Source: an uncultured Pelagibacteraceae bacterium (GTDB taxonomy: Bacteria > Pseudomonadota > Alphaproteobacteria > Pelagibacterales > Pelagibacteraceae). From it: DNA of 64,000 bases. This document shows positions 1-12,164 of the stretch, piece by piece. Position 1 is the first letter of the stretch; each line of letters begins with the position of its first letter. A program made the position numbers and the translations under genes. The notes beneath the pieces are model-generated. The model searched no databases, was not told the origin of the DNA, and worked only from the letters and a program-made list of their open reading frames with translations. The stretch lies in NCBI GenBank assembly GCA_902632545.1, contig CACPCX010000001.1:59629-123628 (forward strand), in the 5' to 3' direction.

Positions 1-93
1 TTACTAGGTTTTTCATCAATGATGATTTTTCTATTCATTCTTACAATTGGTTTTATATACGAATGGAAAAAAGGCGCACTAGACTGGGAATAA
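1..93 (+). CDS. nuoA: NADH-quinone oxidoreductase subunit A (3' end only)
   Basis: The window opens inside a reading frame that encodes the last 30 residues of a membrane protein and stops with TAA. The visible part is a hydrophobic helix followed by the ending [11 protein letters not shown], which is typical of the C-terminus of NuoA, a small membrane subunit of complex I near the quinone site. It lies 12 bases upstream of nuoB, as expected in a nuoA-N operon. The N-terminus is outside the window, so this is partial by position, not by mutation. Confidence 0.9.
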   Translation, partial: LLGFSSMMIFLFILTIGFIYEWKKGALDWE

Positions 94-105
94 AATTATT
101 AAACA

Positions 106-621
106 ATGACAAATAAAATAGATCAAGTTCCAGAAGAGTTTAAACAACTTGCAGATGACTTTGGTAAAAATGGATTTATTACTACGTCACTTGATAATCT
201 GATAAACTGGTCAAGATCCGGATCACTTCATTGGATGACCTTTGGACTAGCGTGCTGTGCAGTCGAAATGATGCAAACATCTATGCCAAGGTATGACCTT
301 GAAAGATTTGGTGCAGCACCCAGAGCATCACCCAGACAGTCTGATGTTATGATTGTAGCTGGTACCCTAACTAATAAAATGGCACCAGCATTACGAAAAG
401 TATATGACCAAATGCCTGAACCTAGATATGTAATATCAATGGGAAGTTGCGCTAACGGTGGTGGTTACTATCATTATTCTTACTCAGTTGTAAGAGGTTG
501 CGATAGGATCGTACCAGTAGATGTTTATGTACCAGGATGTCCCCCATCAGCGGAAGCATTATTATATGGAATATTACAATTACAAAAAAAAATTAGAGAA
601 AAGGGCTCTACTATAAGATAG
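106..621 (+). CDS. nuoB: NADH-quinone oxidoreductase subunit B
   Basis: NuoB is a peripheral-arm subunit of complex I that holds the terminal [4Fe-4S] cluster N2, which hands electrons to ubiquinone. The 171-residue protein shows the family signature LACCAVEMM (adjacent cysteines of N2), the [13 protein letters not shown] segment, [22 protein letters not shown] and the final [14 protein letters not shown] cysteine motif. Length is normal for the family. It sits between nuoA and nuoC with 2 bases to nuoC, so it is translated as part of the nuo operon. Confidence 0.98.
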   Translation: MTNKIDQVPEEFKQLADDFGKNGFITTSLDNLINWSRSGSLHWMTFGLACCAVEMMQTSMPRYDLERFGAAPRASPRQSDVMIVAGTLTNKMAPALRKVYDQMPEPRYVISMGSCANGGGYYHYSYSVVRGCDRIVPVDVYVPGCPPSAEALLYGILQLQKKIREKGSTIR

Positions 622-623
622 TT

Positions 624-1229
624 ATGAAAAGTTTAGAAGATCTAGAAAAAAAAATTAATTCGGGACTAACTACCAAAATTAATAAATCTGAAATTAAACA
701 TAATCAAGTTTATCTTGAGACTGATAAAGATCATTTATTAGATATATGTTTGTTTTTAAAAACTAATAATGATACAAAATTTAGACAACTAATAGATATA
801 ACGGTTGTTGATTATCCTGAAAGAAACCAAAGATTTGATATAGTTTATTTATTTTTAAGTCATGAATTTAATCAAAGATTAATTTTAAAATATTCAATTA
901 CAGAGAATGAAGTTATTCCATCTTTAACAAGTATTTTTCCTTCATCTAATTGGATGGAAAGAGAGGTGTTTGATATGTATGGTGTTACTTTTAAAGATCA
1001 TCCTGATCTTAGAAGAATATTAACTGATTATGGCTTTAAAGGTCATCCACTTAGAAAAGATTTTCCACTTACAGGTCATTCAGAAGTTAGATATAGCGAA
1101 GATGAAAAAAAAGTTATTAGTGAACCAGTTAAATTAGAACAAAATTTTAGAAATTTTGATTACGAAAGTCCTTGGGAAGGAACTAAGTATATAAAAGATG
1201 AAATAGATAGTAATGACAAAAAAAATTAA
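624..1229 (+). CDS. nuoC: NADH-quinone oxidoreductase subunit C
   Basis: NuoC (30-kDa subunit) is a structural part of the peripheral arm of complex I. The 201-residue protein contains the conserved signature [39 protein letters not shown]. It is separate from nuoD here, unlike the nuoCD fusion in enterobacteria. Its 3' end overlaps the start of nuoD by 17 bases in another frame, an unusually long overlap that suggests translational coupling. Confidence 0.97.
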   Translation: MKSLEDLEKKINSGLTTKINKSEIKHNQVYLETDKDHLLDICLFLKTNNDTKFRQLIDITVVDYPERNQRFDIVYLFLSHEFNQRLILKYSITENEVIPSLTSIFPSSNWMEREVFDMYGVTFKDHPDLRRILTDYGFKGHPLRKDFPLTGHSEVRYSEDEKKVISEPVKLEQNFRNFDYESPWEGTKYIKDEIDSNDKKN

Positions 1230-2388
1230 AAATTTAAATTTAAACTTTGGACCACAGCATCCTGCTGCACATGGTGTATTAAGACTAATATTAGAACTTG
1301 ATGGAGAAATTGTTGAAAAAGCCGATCCTCATATTGGTTTATTACATAGAGGTACAGAAAAATTAATTGAAAACAAAACTTACATGCAAGCAGTACCTTA
1401 TTTTGACCGATTAGATTATGTGGCTCCTATGAATCAAGAACACGCATTCGCACTAGCAGTTGAAAAAATTCTTAATTTAAATGTTCCCATTAGAGCTCAA
1501 TATATAAGAGTAATATTTTGTGAAATAGGAAGAATTTTAAGTCACATCTTAAACGTTACAACCCAAGCTATGGATGTTGGTGCATTAACTCCAACTTTAT
1601 GGGGCTTTGAAGAAAGAGAAAAGTTAATGGGTTTTTATGAGAGAGTTTCTGGATCTAGACTTCACGCTAACTATTTCAGAGCTGGAGGTGTTCATCAAGA
1701 TCTGCCACAAGGACTTGAGGAAGATATTAGTAAGTTCTGTGACAGCTTTCCAAAAATAATAAATGACTTAGAGAGCTTACTAACAGATAACAGGATTTTT
1801 AAACAACGTAATGTTGATATAGGAGTAGTTACAAGACAAGACGCTCTAGATTACTCATTTTCTGGTGTCATGATAAGAGGATCAGGAGTTCCATGGGATT
1901 TAAGAAAATCTCAACCTTACGATTGTTATGAAAATTTAGAATTTAAAGTGCCTGTTGGAAAAAATGGGGATTGTTATGATAGATATTTATGTCGAATTGA
2001 GGAAATGAAAGAGAGTGTTTCCATAATCAAACAATGCTTGTCAAAAATGGAAAAAGGACCAATAAAATCTTTAGATGGAAAAATTAGTCCACCACCTAAA
2101 AAAGAAATTAAGCAATCAATGGAAGCACTTATTCACCATTTTAAATTATTTACTGAAGGTTATAGAGTTCCAAAAGATGAAATATATACTGCCGTTGAAG
2201 CTCCAAAAGGCGAGTTTGGTGTTTATTTAATATCTGATGGATCAAGCAAACCTTATAAATGCAAAATAAGAGCACCTGGGTTTTCACATTTGCAATCGAT
2301 GGATTATCTTATCAAAGGACATATGTTGGCTGATGTTCCTGCAGTGCTGGGTTCATTAGATATAGTATTTGGAGAGGTTGATAGATGA
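1213..2388 (+). CDS. nuoD: NADH-quinone oxidoreductase subunit D
   Basis: NuoD (49-kDa subunit) forms the quinone-binding pocket of complex I together with NuoB. The protein opens with [15 protein letters not shown], the hallmark of the family, followed by [15 protein letters not shown] and [18 protein letters not shown]; the C-terminus FGEVDR is also characteristic. Its 391 residues are normal. The start lies inside nuoC and the stop overlaps the nuoE start by 4 bases (ATGA). Confidence 0.98.
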   Translation: MTKKIKNLNLNFGPQHPAAHGVLRLILELDGEIVEKADPHIGLLHRGTEKLIENKTYMQAVPYFDRLDYVAPMNQEHAFALAVEKILNLNVPIRAQYIRVIFCEIGRILSHILNVTTQAMDVGALTPTLWGFEEREKLMGFYERVSGSRLHANYFRAGGVHQDLPQGLEEDISKFCDSFPKIINDLESLLTDNRIFKQRNVDIGVVTRQDALDYSFSGVMIRGSGVPWDLRKSQPYDCYENLEFKVPVGKNGDCYDRYLCRIEEMKESVSIIKQCLSKMEKGPIKSLDGKISPPPKKEIKQSMEALIHHFKLFTEGYRVPKDEIYTAVEAPKGEFGVYLISDGSSKPYKCKIRAPGFSHLQSMDYLIKGHMLADVPAVLGSLDIVFGEVDR

Positions 2389-2993
2389 GTTTGAGAAGAC
2401 CAGCAAAAATTCAACCAGAAAATTTTGAATTTACCAGTTCATCTCTAGAAGCTGCGAACAAAATTGTATCTAAGTATCCTGACGGTAAACAACAAAGTGC
2501 AGTTATGGCATTACTTTATATAGCTCAAAGACAAAATGATAATTGGATTCCTCTTGAGGCGATGAAATATATCGCAAAGTTTTTGAAGATGCCGTACATA
2601 AAAGTTTACGAGGTAGCAACTTTTTATACTATGTATAATTTAGCTCCAGTTGGAAAACATTTTATACAAGTATGCACAACAACTCCTTGCATGATAAGAG
2701 GAGCTAGTAAACTAGTTGAAGCGTGTAAAGAAAAAATATCTAAAAATGAATGTGAATTATCAAGTGATAAAAGTTGTTCATGGATGGAAGTTGAGTGTTT
2801 AGGAGCATGTGTTAATGCGCCCATGATGCAAATTAATGACGAATATTATGAAGATTTAGATAAAGAAAAAACAATTAAAATTTTGGATCAAATTTTAAGA
2901 GGGGAAACACCAAAACCAGGTTCATATAGAGGAAGAATAAACAATGAGCCAGAAAATAACAGAAAAACACTGATGGATTTTAAAAATGCTTAA
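2385..2993 (+). CDS. nuoE: NADH-quinone oxidoreductase subunit E (24-kDa, [2Fe-2S])
   Basis: NuoE carries the [2Fe-2S] cluster N1a in the NADH-input module of complex I. Ligand cysteines are visible in [12 protein letters not shown] and [17 protein letters not shown], in the thioredoxin-like ferredoxin fold. The N-terminal half has the helical bundle segment [19 protein letters not shown]. The start overlaps nuoD by 4 bases and the stop overlaps nuoF by 8 bases. Confidence 0.97.
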   Translation: MSLRRPAKIQPENFEFTSSSLEAANKIVSKYPDGKQQSAVMALLYIAQRQNDNWIPLEAMKYIAKFLKMPYIKVYEVATFYTMYNLAPVGKHFIQVCTTTPCMIRGASKLVEACKEKISKNECELSSDKSCSWMEVECLGACVNAPMMQINDEYYEDLDKEKTIKILDQILRGETPKPGSYRGRINNEPENNRKTLMDFKNA

Positions 2994-4317
2994 CGATCAA
3001 GATAGAATATTTAAAAATTTATATAACGATATGGGTTCAGATATAAGCTCTTCACAGAAAAGAGGTGATTGGGTAAATACTAAAGAGATTACTGACAAAG
3101 GAAGAGATTGGATTATAAATGAAATTAAAGAGTCTCAACTTAGAGGTAGAGGTGGGGCTGGATTTCCTACAGGTTTAAAATGGTCATTTGCTCCTAAAGA
3201 AGTAGGTTCAAGACCACACTATTTAGTAATAAACGGTGACGAGTCTGAACCAGGTACTTGTAAAGATAGAGATATATTAAGATTTGAACCACACAAATTA
3301 ATTGAAGGTTGTTTGATTGCATCATATGCAGTTCAAGCGCATGTCTGCTACATCTATATTAGAGGTGAATATTTTATTGATGGTCAAAAACTTCAAGCAG
3401 CTATAGATGAAGCTTATGAAAAAAAATTACTTGGTAAAAATGCAGCAGGAACTGGTTGGGACTTAGATATTTATATTCATTACGGTGCCGGAGCATATAT
3501 TTGTGGAGAAGAAACAGCTTTATTAGAAAGTATCGAGGGTAAAAAAGGTCAACCAAGATTAAAACCTCCGTTCCCTGCTCTAATTGGACTGTATGGATGT
3601 CCAACTATTATAAATAATGTAGAAACTATTGCTGTAGTACCGACAATTCTCAGAAGGGGTGGTAAATGGTTTGCTTCTCTTGGAAGAGAAAAGAATACAG
3701 GTACAAAAATATTTTGTATATCTGGAAATGTAAATACTCCGTGTAATGTTGAAGAAGAAATGAACATTCCATTAAAAGAATTAATTGAAGTTCATGCAGG
3801 TGGTGTAATTGGAGGTTGGGATAATCTTCAAGCTGTCATACCAGGTGGGTCGTCAATGCCATTAATTCCTAGAGAAAAATGTGAAACACTAACTATGGAT
3901 TTTGACTCACTCATGGCAGAGAAAAGTGGATTAGGAACTGCAGGTATTGTTGTGATTAATAAAGATCAAGACATTATTAAGTGTATGGCAAGAATTGCAA
4001 GATTTTATAAACATGAAAGTTGTGGTCAATGCACTCCTTGTAGAGAGGGATCTGGTTGGATGTGGAGAATGCTTGAAAGAATGGCTAAAGGGGATGCAAC
4101 AAAAGATGAGGTAGATATGTTAGGTGATGTAACCAATCAAATAGCAGGTCATACAATTTGTGCATTTGGAGAAGGTTCTTCTTGGCCAGTTCAGGGTCTT
4201 TTAAGACATTTTAAAAAAGAAATAATAGAGAGAAATAATTTGGATCCTATTGTACAGAAAAAAAATAATATTCCTTATTTAGTTGATCAACACTTGTTGG
4301 ATAAAAAAAATGCTTAA
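2986..4317 (+). CDS. nuoF: NADH-quinone oxidoreductase subunit F (NADH-binding, FMN)
   Basis: NuoF oxidises NADH using FMN and passes electrons through cluster N3. The NADH/FMN-binding segments [17 protein letters not shown] and [19 protein letters not shown] are present, and the C-terminal cluster motif [19 protein letters not shown] gives the N3 cysteines. The 443-residue length fits the family. It overlaps nuoE by 8 bases and nuoG by 8 bases when nuoG is started at its internal ATG. Confidence 0.98.
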   Translation: MLNDQDRIFKNLYNDMGSDISSSQKRGDWVNTKEITDKGRDWIINEIKESQLRGRGGAGFPTGLKWSFAPKEVGSRPHYLVINGDESEPGTCKDRDILRFEPHKLIEGCLIASYAVQAHVCYIYIRGEYFIDGQKLQAAIDEAYEKKLLGKNAAGTGWDLDIYIHYGAGAYICGEETALLESIEGKKGQPRLKPPFPALIGLYGCPTIINNVETIAVVPTILRRGGKWFASLGREKNTGTKIFCISGNVNTPCNVEEEMNIPLKELIEVHAGGVIGGWDNLQAVIPGGSSMPLIPREKCETLTMDFDSLMAEKSGLGTAGIVVINKDQDIIKCMARIARFYKHESCGQCTPCREGSGWMWRMLERMAKGDATKDEVDMLGDVTNQIAGHTICAFGEGSSWPVQGLLRHFKKEIIERNNLDPIVQKKNNIPYLVDQHLLDKKNA

Positions 4318-6340
4318 ACTGAAAGTAAATGATATTGATGTCGAGGTTGAAGAGGGATTAACCGTTCTTCAAGCATGTGAAAAAGCTGGAGTAGAAATTC
4401 CAAGATTTTGTTACCATGAAAAATTATCAATAGCTGGAAATTGCAGAATGTGTTTAGTTGAGATGGAAAAATCTCCAAAACCTATCGCTTCATGCGCTAT
4501 GCCCGCTGCTGAAGGAATGAATATAAAAACAAATACGGAATTTGTTGAAAAAGCAAGAAAGGGTGTAATGGAGTTTCTTTTAGCTAACCACCCATTAGAC
4601 TGTCCAGTGTGTGATCAAGGTGGTGAATGTGATTTGCAAGATCAATCTATGTATTATGGAGTAGATAAATCAAGATTTAAAGAAAACAAAAGATTAGTTC
4701 CAGAAAAAAATATGGGACCATTAATAAAAACACAGATGACAAGGTGTATTCATTGCACAAGATGTGTAAGATTTGCAACTGAAGTAGCAGGTGTACCTGA
4801 GTTAGGAGCCATTGGTAGAGGGGAAGATATGCAAATTACAACATATCTTGAGCAGTCCATGCAATCAGAGCTATCAGCAAACGTTGTAGATCTTTGTCCA
4901 GTAGGTGCCTTAACCTCTAAACCTTACGTTTTTGAAGCAAGACCTTGGGAATTAAGAAAAACAGAAACTATTGACGTTATGGATGCTGTTGGATCTAATA
5001 TAAGGGTAGATACATATGATTGGGAAGTAAAAAGAGTTTTACCAATTATAAATGAGGATATTAATGAAGAATGGATTTCAGATAAAACGAGATATGCTTG
5101 CGATGGTTTACTTCATCAAAGATTAGACACACCTTTTATTAAATATAATAAAAAATTTGAAAAAGCATCATGGGCAGAAGTATACAAAATAATAAAATCT
5201 AAAATTGAAAATACATCAAAAGAAAAAATTTGTGGTTTTGTTGGAGATCTAATTAATATGGAAACTAGCTATATATTTAAAGAATTTTTTGATAGGACGC
5301 TTGATATAAAAAATTTCGAGTCAAGATCAGATAATAGATTTATCAATACCTCAAAAAGAGAAAATTATATATTTAACTCCTCTATAAATGGAATTGAGGA
5401 GGCAGATTTAATATTTTTAATAGGTGCAAATCCAAGATATGAAGCAACTATCCTAAATGCAAGAATAAGAAAATCTTATTTGAACAACAATACTAAAATT
5501 TATTCTTTAAATGAAAGTGGTGACTTAACCTATCCTTACAAAAGTTTAGACGGACAAACATTAACATTAAAAAATATCTTTGATGGAGCACATGACCTGT
5601 CAAAAAATATTTTAAATTCAAAAAAACCAATGATTGTGCTAGGTGAGTCATTTTTAAGATTAAATAACGCGGAGTTTTTATTTAATAAAATTAAAGATTT
5701 CTTAAGAAAGAACGATAAATTTTTAGAAGACTGGAATCCTTTAAATATATTATCTTGTGATGCATCATCAGTAGGAAACTTTGATCTTGGTTTAATTAAT
5801 AAAGAAACTGATTTATTGAAAGATTTAAAATCAAATAAATTTGAGATTGTTTATTTAGTTGGTCAAGACAATATAAATTTTAATAAAACAGATGAGTTTG
5901 TAATTTATCAAGGTAGTCATGGTGATAAGGGTGCCGAAATTGCTGATATTATACTTCCTGGAGCAGCTTATACAGAACAAGATGCTCACTATACAAACTT
6001 AGAAGGAAAAATTCAAAAAGCATACAAGGCTTCATACCCACCAGGAGAAGCTAAGGAAGATTGGCAAATAATTAATGAGATAGCTGAGTATTTGAATAAT
6101 AGAAAGTTATTTAATGATAAGGAAGAATTAGAAAGTAGTATGTTCAATTATCTAAATCTTCAAAAAGAAAAACAAAATAAAGATTATAAATATGAATTTA
6201 GTGGAGAATTTAAAAATGAAAAATTAAAAATAGATATTAAACCATATTATTTTTCAAATATAATAGCCAGATGCTCAAAAACGATGATTGAGTGTAATAA
6301 TTCAAAATTAAATTTAAAATCTACAGGTACTGAAGGTTAG
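4310..6340 (+). CDS. nuoG: NADH-quinone oxidoreductase subunit G (75-kDa)
   Basis: NuoG is the large iron-sulfur subunit of the complex I electron-input arm. An N-terminal [2Fe-2S] domain ([19 protein letters not shown]), a second set ([20 protein letters not shown]) and a [4Fe-4S] motif ([13 protein letters not shown]) are followed by a molybdopterin-oxidoreductase-like domain. The ORF track starts at 4283, but those nine extra residues lie in the nuoF frame region. The ATG at 4310 gives the conserved beginning [24 protein letters not shown], so I use it (676 residues). Confidence 0.96.
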   Translation: MLKLKVNDIDVEVEEGLTVLQACEKAGVEIPRFCYHEKLSIAGNCRMCLVEMEKSPKPIASCAMPAAEGMNIKTNTEFVEKARKGVMEFLLANHPLDCPVCDQGGECDLQDQSMYYGVDKSRFKENKRLVPEKNMGPLIKTQMTRCIHCTRCVRFATEVAGVPELGAIGRGEDMQITTYLEQSMQSELSANVVDLCPVGALTSKPYVFEARPWELRKTETIDVMDAVGSNIRVDTYDWEVKRVLPIINEDINEEWISDKTRYACDGLLHQRLDTPFIKYNKKFEKASWAEVYKIIKSKIENTSKEKICGFVGDLINMETSYIFKEFFDRTLDIKNFESRSDNRFINTSKRENYIFNSSINGIEEADLIFLIGANPRYEATILNARIRKSYLNNNTKIYSLNESGDLTYPYKSLDGQTLTLKNIFDGAHDLSKNILNSKKPMIVLGESFLRLNNAEFLFNKIKDFLRKNDKFLEDWNPLNILSCDASSVGNFDLGLINKETDLLKDLKSNKFEIVYLVGQDNINFNKTDEFVIYQGSHGDKGAEIADIILPGAAYTEQDAHYTNLEGKIQKAYKASYPPGEAKEDWQIINEIAEYLNNRKLFNDKEELESSMFNYLNLQKEKQNKDYKYEFSGEFKNEKLKIDIKPYYFSNIIARCSKTMIECNNSKLNLKSTGTEG

Positions 6341-6341
6341 T

Positions 6342-7340
6342 ATGGATTATTTGAGTATTATTTTTGATCAAGTATATAAAATATTATTTTTATTAATTCC
6401 AGTTTTAGTATCTGTTGCGATGATTGTTTGGCTCGATAGAAGAGTTTGGGCATTTGTGCAAAAACGACAAGGACCAAATGTTGTCGGACCTTTTGGGTTG
6501 TTACAATCTCTAGCTGACGCTTTAAAATATATCTTTAAGGAAATGATTATTCCTTCAAGTTCAAATAAAGTGATATTTATTTTAGCCCCAATAGTAACAA
6601 TGACATTAGCATTAATAGCTTGGGCAGTTATTCCTTTTGGAGCTACTCAAGTATTAGCAGATATAAATGTTGGTATTCTTTACTTATTTGCAGTTTCATC
6701 CTTAGGAGTATATGGAATTATTATGGGCGGTTGGGCTTCAAATTCCAAATATCCCTTTTTGGGAGCAATTAGATCTGCAGCTCAAATGGTATCCTATGAA
6801 GTATCTATAGGTGTGATTATTATAAATGTATTGCTTTGTGTTGGCTCCCTAAATTTAAATGACATTGTTATAGCTCAAAAAAATCTATGGTTTGTAATTC
6901 CATTATTTCCAATGTTTGTAATATTTTTTATTTCAGCTTTAGCTGAAACCAACAGACCTCCTTTTGATTTACCAGAAGCAGAAGCAGAATTAGTTGCTGG
7001 CTATCAAACTGAATATTCTGGCATGATGTACGCAATGTTCTGGCTAGGTGAGTACGCAAATATTTTATTAATGTGTGCGATGGGAGCAGTTTTATTTTTA
7101 GGTGGCTGGTTATCACCTTTAGAAATTTATCCATTCACATTAGTCCCTGGAGCAATATGGTTGATTTTAAAAATCTTACTTTTATTTTTCTTATTTGCTT
7201 TAGTAAAAGCTATTGTGCCGAGGTATAGGTATGACCAACTTATGAGACTAGGCTGGAAAGTATTTCTTCCTTTTTCTTTAATATGGGTAGTGCTAACAGC
7301 AAGTTTTCTATTTTACTTTAATCTTTTACCAACGAATTAA
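6342..7340 (+). CDS. nuoH: NADH-quinone oxidoreductase subunit H
   Basis: NuoH is the membrane subunit that joins the peripheral arm to the proton-pumping arm and forms part of the quinone channel. The 332-residue protein has about eight hydrophobic helices and the conserved sequences [22 protein letters not shown] and [27 protein letters not shown]. One base separates it from nuoG and three from nuoI. Confidence 0.98.
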   Translation: MDYLSIIFDQVYKILFLLIPVLVSVAMIVWLDRRVWAFVQKRQGPNVVGPFGLLQSLADALKYIFKEMIIPSSSNKVIFILAPIVTMTLALIAWAVIPFGATQVLADINVGILYLFAVSSLGVYGIIMGGWASNSKYPFLGAIRSAAQMVSYEVSIGVIIINVLLCVGSLNLNDIVIAQKNLWFVIPLFPMFVIFFISALAETNRPPFDLPEAEAELVAGYQTEYSGMMYAMFWLGEYANILLMCAMGAVLFLGGWLSPLEIYPFTLVPGAIWLILKILLLFFLFALVKAIVPRYRYDQLMRLGWKVFLPFSLIWVVLTASFLFYFNLLPTN

Positions 7341-7343
7341 TTT

Positions 7344-7829
7344 ATGAATATTTCGAGATTTTTTAAAACTATATTTATGACTGATTTTGTTGGAGGTCTA
7401 TATATGGCTTTAAAAGAATTTTTTAAACCAAAAAAAACAATAAATTACCCATTTGAAAAAGGTAAAATTAGTCCGAGATTTAGAGGAGAACATGCTTTGA
7501 GAAGATATCCTAATGGAGAAGAAAGATGTATAGCATGTAAATTATGTGAAGCTGTTTGTCCTGCACAAGCAATAACAATTGAGTCTGCCCAGAGAGTGGA
7601 CGGTAGTAGAAAAACAACTCGTTACGATATAGATATGATGAAGTGTATTTATTGTGGTTTATGCGAAGAGTCCTGCCCAGTTGATGCAATAGTTCAAGGA
7701 CCTAATTTTGAATTCTCAACAGAAACTAGAGAAGAGCTTTATTACACAAAAGAAAAATTATTAGATAATGGAGATCGTTGGGAGAATATTTTAGACGCAA
7801 ATATTAAAGCGGATAATATTCATAGATAA
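7344..7829 (+). CDS. nuoI: NADH-quinone oxidoreductase subunit I (2x[4Fe-4S])
   Basis: NuoI is a ferredoxin-like subunit with clusters N6a and N6b, relaying electrons toward N2. Both four-cysteine motifs are intact: [16 protein letters not shown] and [16 protein letters not shown]. An amphipathic N-terminal segment with the usual [18 protein letters not shown] stretch precedes them. The 161-residue length is standard for alphaproteobacteria. Confidence 0.98.
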   Translation: MNISRFFKTIFMTDFVGGLYMALKEFFKPKKTINYPFEKGKISPRFRGEHALRRYPNGEERCIACKLCEAVCPAQAITIESAQRVDGSRKTTRYDIDMMKCIYCGLCEESCPVDAIVQGPNFEFSTETREELYYTKEKLLDNGDRWENILDANIKADNIHR

Positions 7830-7832
7830 TTC

Positions 7833-8465
7833 ATGATTGTACATTCAATTTTTTTTTATACGTTTTCTTTAATTGCGATTATCTCAGCTATAATGGTAAC
7901 TGCTTCAAAAAATACAGTGCACTCAGTATTTTTTTTAATTCTTGATTTTATTAGTATTTCTTGCTTGTTCATCATGATAGGAGCAGAATTTTTAGGAATG
8001 ATAATGTTGATTGTTTACGTGGGAGCAGTAGCAGTTCTATTTTTATTCGTGGTTATGATGTTGAATGTTGCTCAGCAAAAAAATCAATGGTTTGCTGCAA
8101 AAGATAGCTCTAAACATATCCCGATTGGTTTAATTATAAGTACTCTTATTTTTGTTGAAATTATAATTGTAATTGGTGGATGGAAATACAAACCAGAAAT
8201 TTTTGATTTGAATAACTCACTTACACAATTTAGTTTAAGTAACACACATTCTTTAGGTCAGATTTTGTACACTGACTATATTCACGTATTTCAAATAAGC
8301 GGTATGATACTATTAGTTGCTATGATTGGGGCTATTGTTTTAACTTTTAGACAAAGAGCTGGTGTTAAAAGACAAAGTTATATCAAGCAAATATCCCGCG
8401 AAAGAGCAGAGGGTGTTGAGGTATTAGAAGTTGAGACCAATAAAGGAGTTAGAATAGATGAGTGA
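7833..8465 (+). CDS. nuoJ: NADH-quinone oxidoreductase subunit J
   Basis: NuoJ is a five-helix membrane subunit of complex I. The conserved segment [30 protein letters not shown] is present, as is the late helix ending [10 protein letters not shown]. The 210-residue length is normal. The stop overlaps the nuoK start by 8 bases. Confidence 0.96.
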   Translation: MIVHSIFFYTFSLIAIISAIMVTASKNTVHSVFFLILDFISISCLFIMIGAEFLGMIMLIVYVGAVAVLFLFVVMMLNVAQQKNQWFAAKDSSKHIPIGLIISTLIFVEIIIVIGGWKYKPEIFDLNNSLTQFSLSNTHSLGQILYTDYIHVFQISGMILLVAMIGAIVLTFRQRAGVKRQSYIKQISRERAEGVEVLEVETNKGVRIDE

Positions 8466-8769
8466 GATTGGTCTAGGACACTATTTAACTCTTGGCGCTG
8501 TAATTTTTTCAATTGGAGTAATTGGTATTTTTCTCAATCGAAAAAACATTATCGTAATATTAATGAGTATCGAATTAATATTACTAGCTGTAAATATCAA
8601 TTTAGTCTCTTTTTCAATATTTTTAGGTGATTTAACTGGTCAAATATTTACTTTATTTATCCTAACTGTTGCAGCTGCAGAAGCGGCAATAGGGTTGGCT
8701 ATTATTGTAGTATATTTTAGAAATTCAGGAACTATAAGAGTTGAAGAAATAGATAAGTTGAAAGGATAA
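8458..8769 (+). CDS. nuoK: NADH-quinone oxidoreductase subunit K
   Basis: NuoK is a three-helix membrane subunit with essential membrane glutamates. The 103-residue protein has the signature [21 protein letters not shown] (glutamate in helix 2) and [20 protein letters not shown] (glutamate in helix 3). It overlaps nuoJ and lies 2 bases before nuoL. Confidence 0.97.
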   Translation: MSEIGLGHYLTLGAVIFSIGVIGIFLNRKNIIVILMSIELILLAVNINLVSFSIFLGDLTGQIFTLFILTVAAAEAAIGLAIIVVYFRNSGTIRVEEIDKLKG

Positions 8770-8771
8770 TA

Positions 8772-10682
8772 ATGGAACTTTCAATTATATTTCTTCCACT
8801 TATTGCATCAATTATCTCAGGTTTTTTTGGAAGATATATCGGTGATAGAAACTCTGAAATATTAACAAGTGCTCTTGTTTCAATTTCTGCACTTTTATCA
8901 ATACATGTTCTATATCAAGTAATTGTTAATCAATACGAAGAAAATATTGTTATAGCAACCTGGATAAACTCTGGGTCACTTGATGTCAATTGGTCGATGT
9001 TAATTGATCCATTATCAGCAGTGATGTTAGTTGTTGTAACTTCTGTGTCTGCTCTTGTGCATATCTACTCAATTGGTTACATGTCCCACGATCCTCATAA
9101 GCCAAGATTTATGGCTTATTTGTCATTATTCACTTTTGCAATGTTGATGCTTGTAACTTCAGATAATTTTATTCAACTATTTTTTGGTTGGGAAGGTGTT
9201 GGTCTATGTTCATATTTCTTAATTGGTTTTTGGTTTAAAAAAGAAAGTGCAAATGCTGCTGCTATCAAAGCATTTGTTGTTAATAGAGTAGGTGACTTTG
9301 GTTTTGCTTTAGGAATTTTCTTAATATTTTATTTATTTGGAACAGTTAATTACTCAGAAGTTTTTCAACAAATTCCAACTGTTGTAGATAAAAATTTATC
9401 ATTTTTAGGTTTTGAAGTTAAAGCTATAGATTTAGTTTGTTTACTCTTATTTATTGGAGCAATGGGTAAATCTGCACAGATATTACTTCATACATGGTTA
9501 CCTGATGCTATGGAAGGTCCAACTCCAGTTTCAGCATTAATTCATGCAGCAACAATGGTTACGGCTGGAGTTTTTTTAGTTGTAAGATGTTCTCCAATTT
9601 ATGAATATTCACCGTTAATACTAAATTTTATTACTATAGTAGGAATGACTACGGCCTTCTTTGCTGCAACAGTGGCTTTAGTTCAAACGGATATAAAAAA
9701 AATAATTGCTTATTCTACTTGCAGCCAACTTGGCTATATGTTTTTCGCAGCCGGAGTAGGTGCATATAATGTTGCTATGTTTCATTTATTTACTCATGCA
9801 TTTTTTAAAGCTCTTTTATTTTTAGGTTCTGGTTCAGTAATCCATGCGTTTAAAGATGAACAAAATATAAACAATATGGGTGGTGTATGGAAAAAGCTCC
9901 CATATACCTACGTTTTAATGATTATAGGAACACTTGCTTTAACAGGTTTCCCCTTTTTATCAGGATTTTATTCTAAAGATGCAATCATAGAATTTGCCTA
10001 TTTAAAAGGTAACACAACAGGATATTACGCTGCTGGAGTTGGAATAATTACAGCATTTTTAACATCTATTTATTCGTGGAGATTAATTTTTAAAACTTTC
10101 CATGGAGAGTATAACAATAAAAATATCAAGATAGAAGAAACTCACGAGTCTCCTATAGTAATGCTTCTTCCTTTATTTATTCTTTCAATAGGAGCGGTGT
10201 TTGCTGGTTTTTTATTTAAAGATCTTTTTATTGGTCATAGTGATAATATTTTTTGGGCAGAGTCAATTAAGTTTTTAAATCCTTTAAGCACTGAACATCC
10301 TCCTTTATGGTTTTTACTTTTAACACCTTGTTTAGTTTTATTATCTATTCCTATTGCTTATTATTTATTTGTAAGAAATAAAAATTTACCTAATGATATC
10401 GCATCAATAAATAAACCTTTATATAATTTTTTAGTAAATAAGTGGTATTTCGATGAATTGTATGAAGTTTTATTCATTAAATCATCAAAAAAAATTGGTT
10501 TATTTTTATGGAAATTTTGTGATGGAACTATAATTGATGGTTTTGGTCCTGATGGAATTTCCTCTTTTATTAAAAAATGTTCAATAAAAGCCTCTAAATT
10601 TCAAAGTGGTTTTATCTATCAATATGCATTCATTATGTTGGTAGGTTTCTCTGCTTTTTTAACCTTTTTAATAGTTAAATAA
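8772..10682 (+). CDS. nuoL: NADH-quinone oxidoreductase subunit L
   Basis: NuoL is the distal antiporter-like proton-pumping subunit of complex I. The 636-residue protein is almost wholly hydrophobic and carries FFGWEGVGLCSYFLIGFWF (pump glutamate), LLHTWLPDAMEGPTPVSALIHAATMVTAGVFL and FHLFTHAFFKALLFLGSGSVIHA, with the long C-terminal amphipathic tail expected of NuoL. The stop overlaps the nuoM start by 1 base (TAATG). Confidence 0.98.
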   Translation: MELSIIFLPLIASIISGFFGRYIGDRNSEILTSALVSISALLSIHVLYQVIVNQYEENIVIATWINSGSLDVNWSMLIDPLSAVMLVVVTSVSALVHIYSIGYMSHDPHKPRFMAYLSLFTFAMLMLVTSDNFIQLFFGWEGVGLCSYFLIGFWFKKESANAAAIKAFVVNRVGDFGFALGIFLIFYLFGTVNYSEVFQQIPTVVDKNLSFLGFEVKAIDLVCLLLFIGAMGKSAQILLHTWLPDAMEGPTPVSALIHAATMVTAGVFLVVRCSPIYEYSPLILNFITIVGMTTAFFAATVALVQTDIKKIIAYSTCSQLGYMFFAAGVGAYNVAMFHLFTHAFFKALLFLGSGSVIHAFKDEQNINNMGGVWKKLPYTYVLMIIGTLALTGFPFLSGFYSKDAIIEFAYLKGNTTGYYAAGVGIITAFLTSIYSWRLIFKTFHGEYNNKNIKIEETHESPIVMLLPLFILSIGAVFAGFLFKDLFIGHSDNIFWAESIKFLNPLSTEHPPLWFLLLTPCLVLLSIPIAYYLFVRNKNLPNDIASINKPLYNFLVNKWYFDELYEVLFIKSSKKIGLFLWKFCDGTIIDGFGPDGISSFIKKCSIKASKFQSGFIYQYAFIMLVGFSAFLTFLIVK

Positions 10683-12163
10683 TGAATTTTCCTATTCTTT
10701 CATCTTTAATACTATTACCAATAATAGGAGCTTTATTTTTATTTTTTACTAAAGATAAAGAAGGAAATAATTTAACCGCAAAATACGTTGCTTTATTCAC
10801 AACTATTGTTAATTTTTTAATTTCTATTTATTTGTGGATTGCTTTTGAGCAGTCTACCTCTAATTTCCAATTTATAGAAGATAGAATATGGATTGAAGGA
10901 TTTATTAATTATAAAGTTGGTATAGATGGAATTTCAATTTTATTTGTTATATTAACAACTTTTATTACGCCACTATGTGTAATTTCTGTAAACAATTCAG
11001 TAAAAAATAGATTAAGAGATTTTTTAATTGCAATACTGATTATGGAAAGCTTTATGATTGGTGTTTTTTGTGCATTAGATTTAGTTGTGTTTTATTTGTT
11101 TTTTGAAGCAGGATTAATTCCAATGTTCTTAATTATTGGAATTTGGGGGGGCACAAGAAGAGTTTATTCTGCATTTAAATTTTTTTTATATACACTTTTA
11201 GGTTCTGTTTTAATGCTAGTTGCAATAATTTCAATTTATTGGATAACTGGCACAACAGATGTAGTTAGGCTTTATGAAATTGGTATTGATGTTAAATATC
11301 AAAATCTTTTATGGCTGGCGTTTTTCAGTTCATTTGCAGTTAAAACACCTATGTGGCCTGTTCATACATGGTTACCGGATGCACACGTTGAGGCTCCTAC
11401 GGCAGGATCTGTATTACTAGCAGCAATATTATTGAAGATGGCTGGATATGGATTTATAAGATTTTCATTAGGACTTTTCCCTGTAGCATCAGAAACATTC
11501 ACCCCTTTAATTTATGTTTTGAGTGTAATCGCAATTATATTCACGTCTCTAATAGCATTAATGCAAGAAGATATGAAAAAACTTATAGCATATTCATCTG
11601 TTGCTCATATGGGGTTTGTAACATTAGGCATCTTCACTCTACAACAACAGGGAATTGAAGGTAGTATAATTCAAATGATAAGTCATGGATTGGTTTCAGC
11701 AGCTTTGTTTTTAACTGTTGGAGTAGTTTACGACAGAATGCATTCTAGATTAATAAGTACTTATGGGGGATTAGTTTCTGTAATTCCAAAATATTCAATA
11801 CTATTTATGATATTTGCCCTGGCATCCTTAGGTTTACCAGGGACAAGTGGTTTTATTGGTGAGTTTTTAATTTTAATGGGTGCATTCAAAGATAATTTTT
11901 TAGTGGCCGTTATTGCAAGTCTTGGAGTAATTTTAGGTGCTGCATATATGTTATGGCTATATAAGAGAGTGGTTTTTGGTAAACTAATAAATGAAGATCT
12001 CAAAAAAATTGTAGATTTGAATAGATCTGAATATTTTGTTTTAAGTTGTTTGGCAGCTCCAATTTTATTTTATGGGTTTTATCCAGATCCATTAATTAAC
12101 ACTATAGAGGTTTCTGTATCAGATTTAATTAGCATGCATGAAACGAATTTAGCTAGTAAATAA
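10682..12163 (+). CDS. nuoM: NADH-quinone oxidoreductase subunit M
   Basis: NuoM is the second antiporter-like proton-pumping subunit. The 493-residue protein contains VFYLFFEAGLIPMFLIIGIWGG with the conserved glutamate, FAVKTPMWPVHTWLPDAHVEAPTAGSVLLA and IAYSSVAHMGFVTLG. It lies between nuoL and nuoN with 1-base spacing on each side. Confidence 0.98.
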   Translation: MNFPILSSLILLPIIGALFLFFTKDKEGNNLTAKYVALFTTIVNFLISIYLWIAFEQSTSNFQFIEDRIWIEGFINYKVGIDGISILFVILTTFITPLCVISVNNSVKNRLRDFLIAILIMESFMIGVFCALDLVVFYLFFEAGLIPMFLIIGIWGGTRRVYSAFKFFLYTLLGSVLMLVAIISIYWITGTTDVVRLYEIGIDVKYQNLLWLAFFSSFAVKTPMWPVHTWLPDAHVEAPTAGSVLLAAILLKMAGYGFIRFSLGLFPVASETFTPLIYVLSVIAIIFTSLIALMQEDMKKLIAYSSVAHMGFVTLGIFTLQQQGIEGSIIQMISHGLVSAALFLTVGVVYDRMHSRLISTYGGLVSVIPKYSILFMIFALASLGLPGTSGFIGEFLILMGAFKDNFLVAVIASLGVILGAAYMLWLYKRVVFGKLINEDLKKIVDLNRSEYFVLSCLAAPILFYGFYPDPLINTIEVSVSDLISMHETNLASK

Positions 12164-12164
12164 T

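Noticed and set aside
4283-4309. N-terminal extension of nuoG in the ORF track
   Set aside because: These nine codons come from reading nuoF sequence in another frame; the conserved NuoG N-terminus starts at the ATG at 4310.
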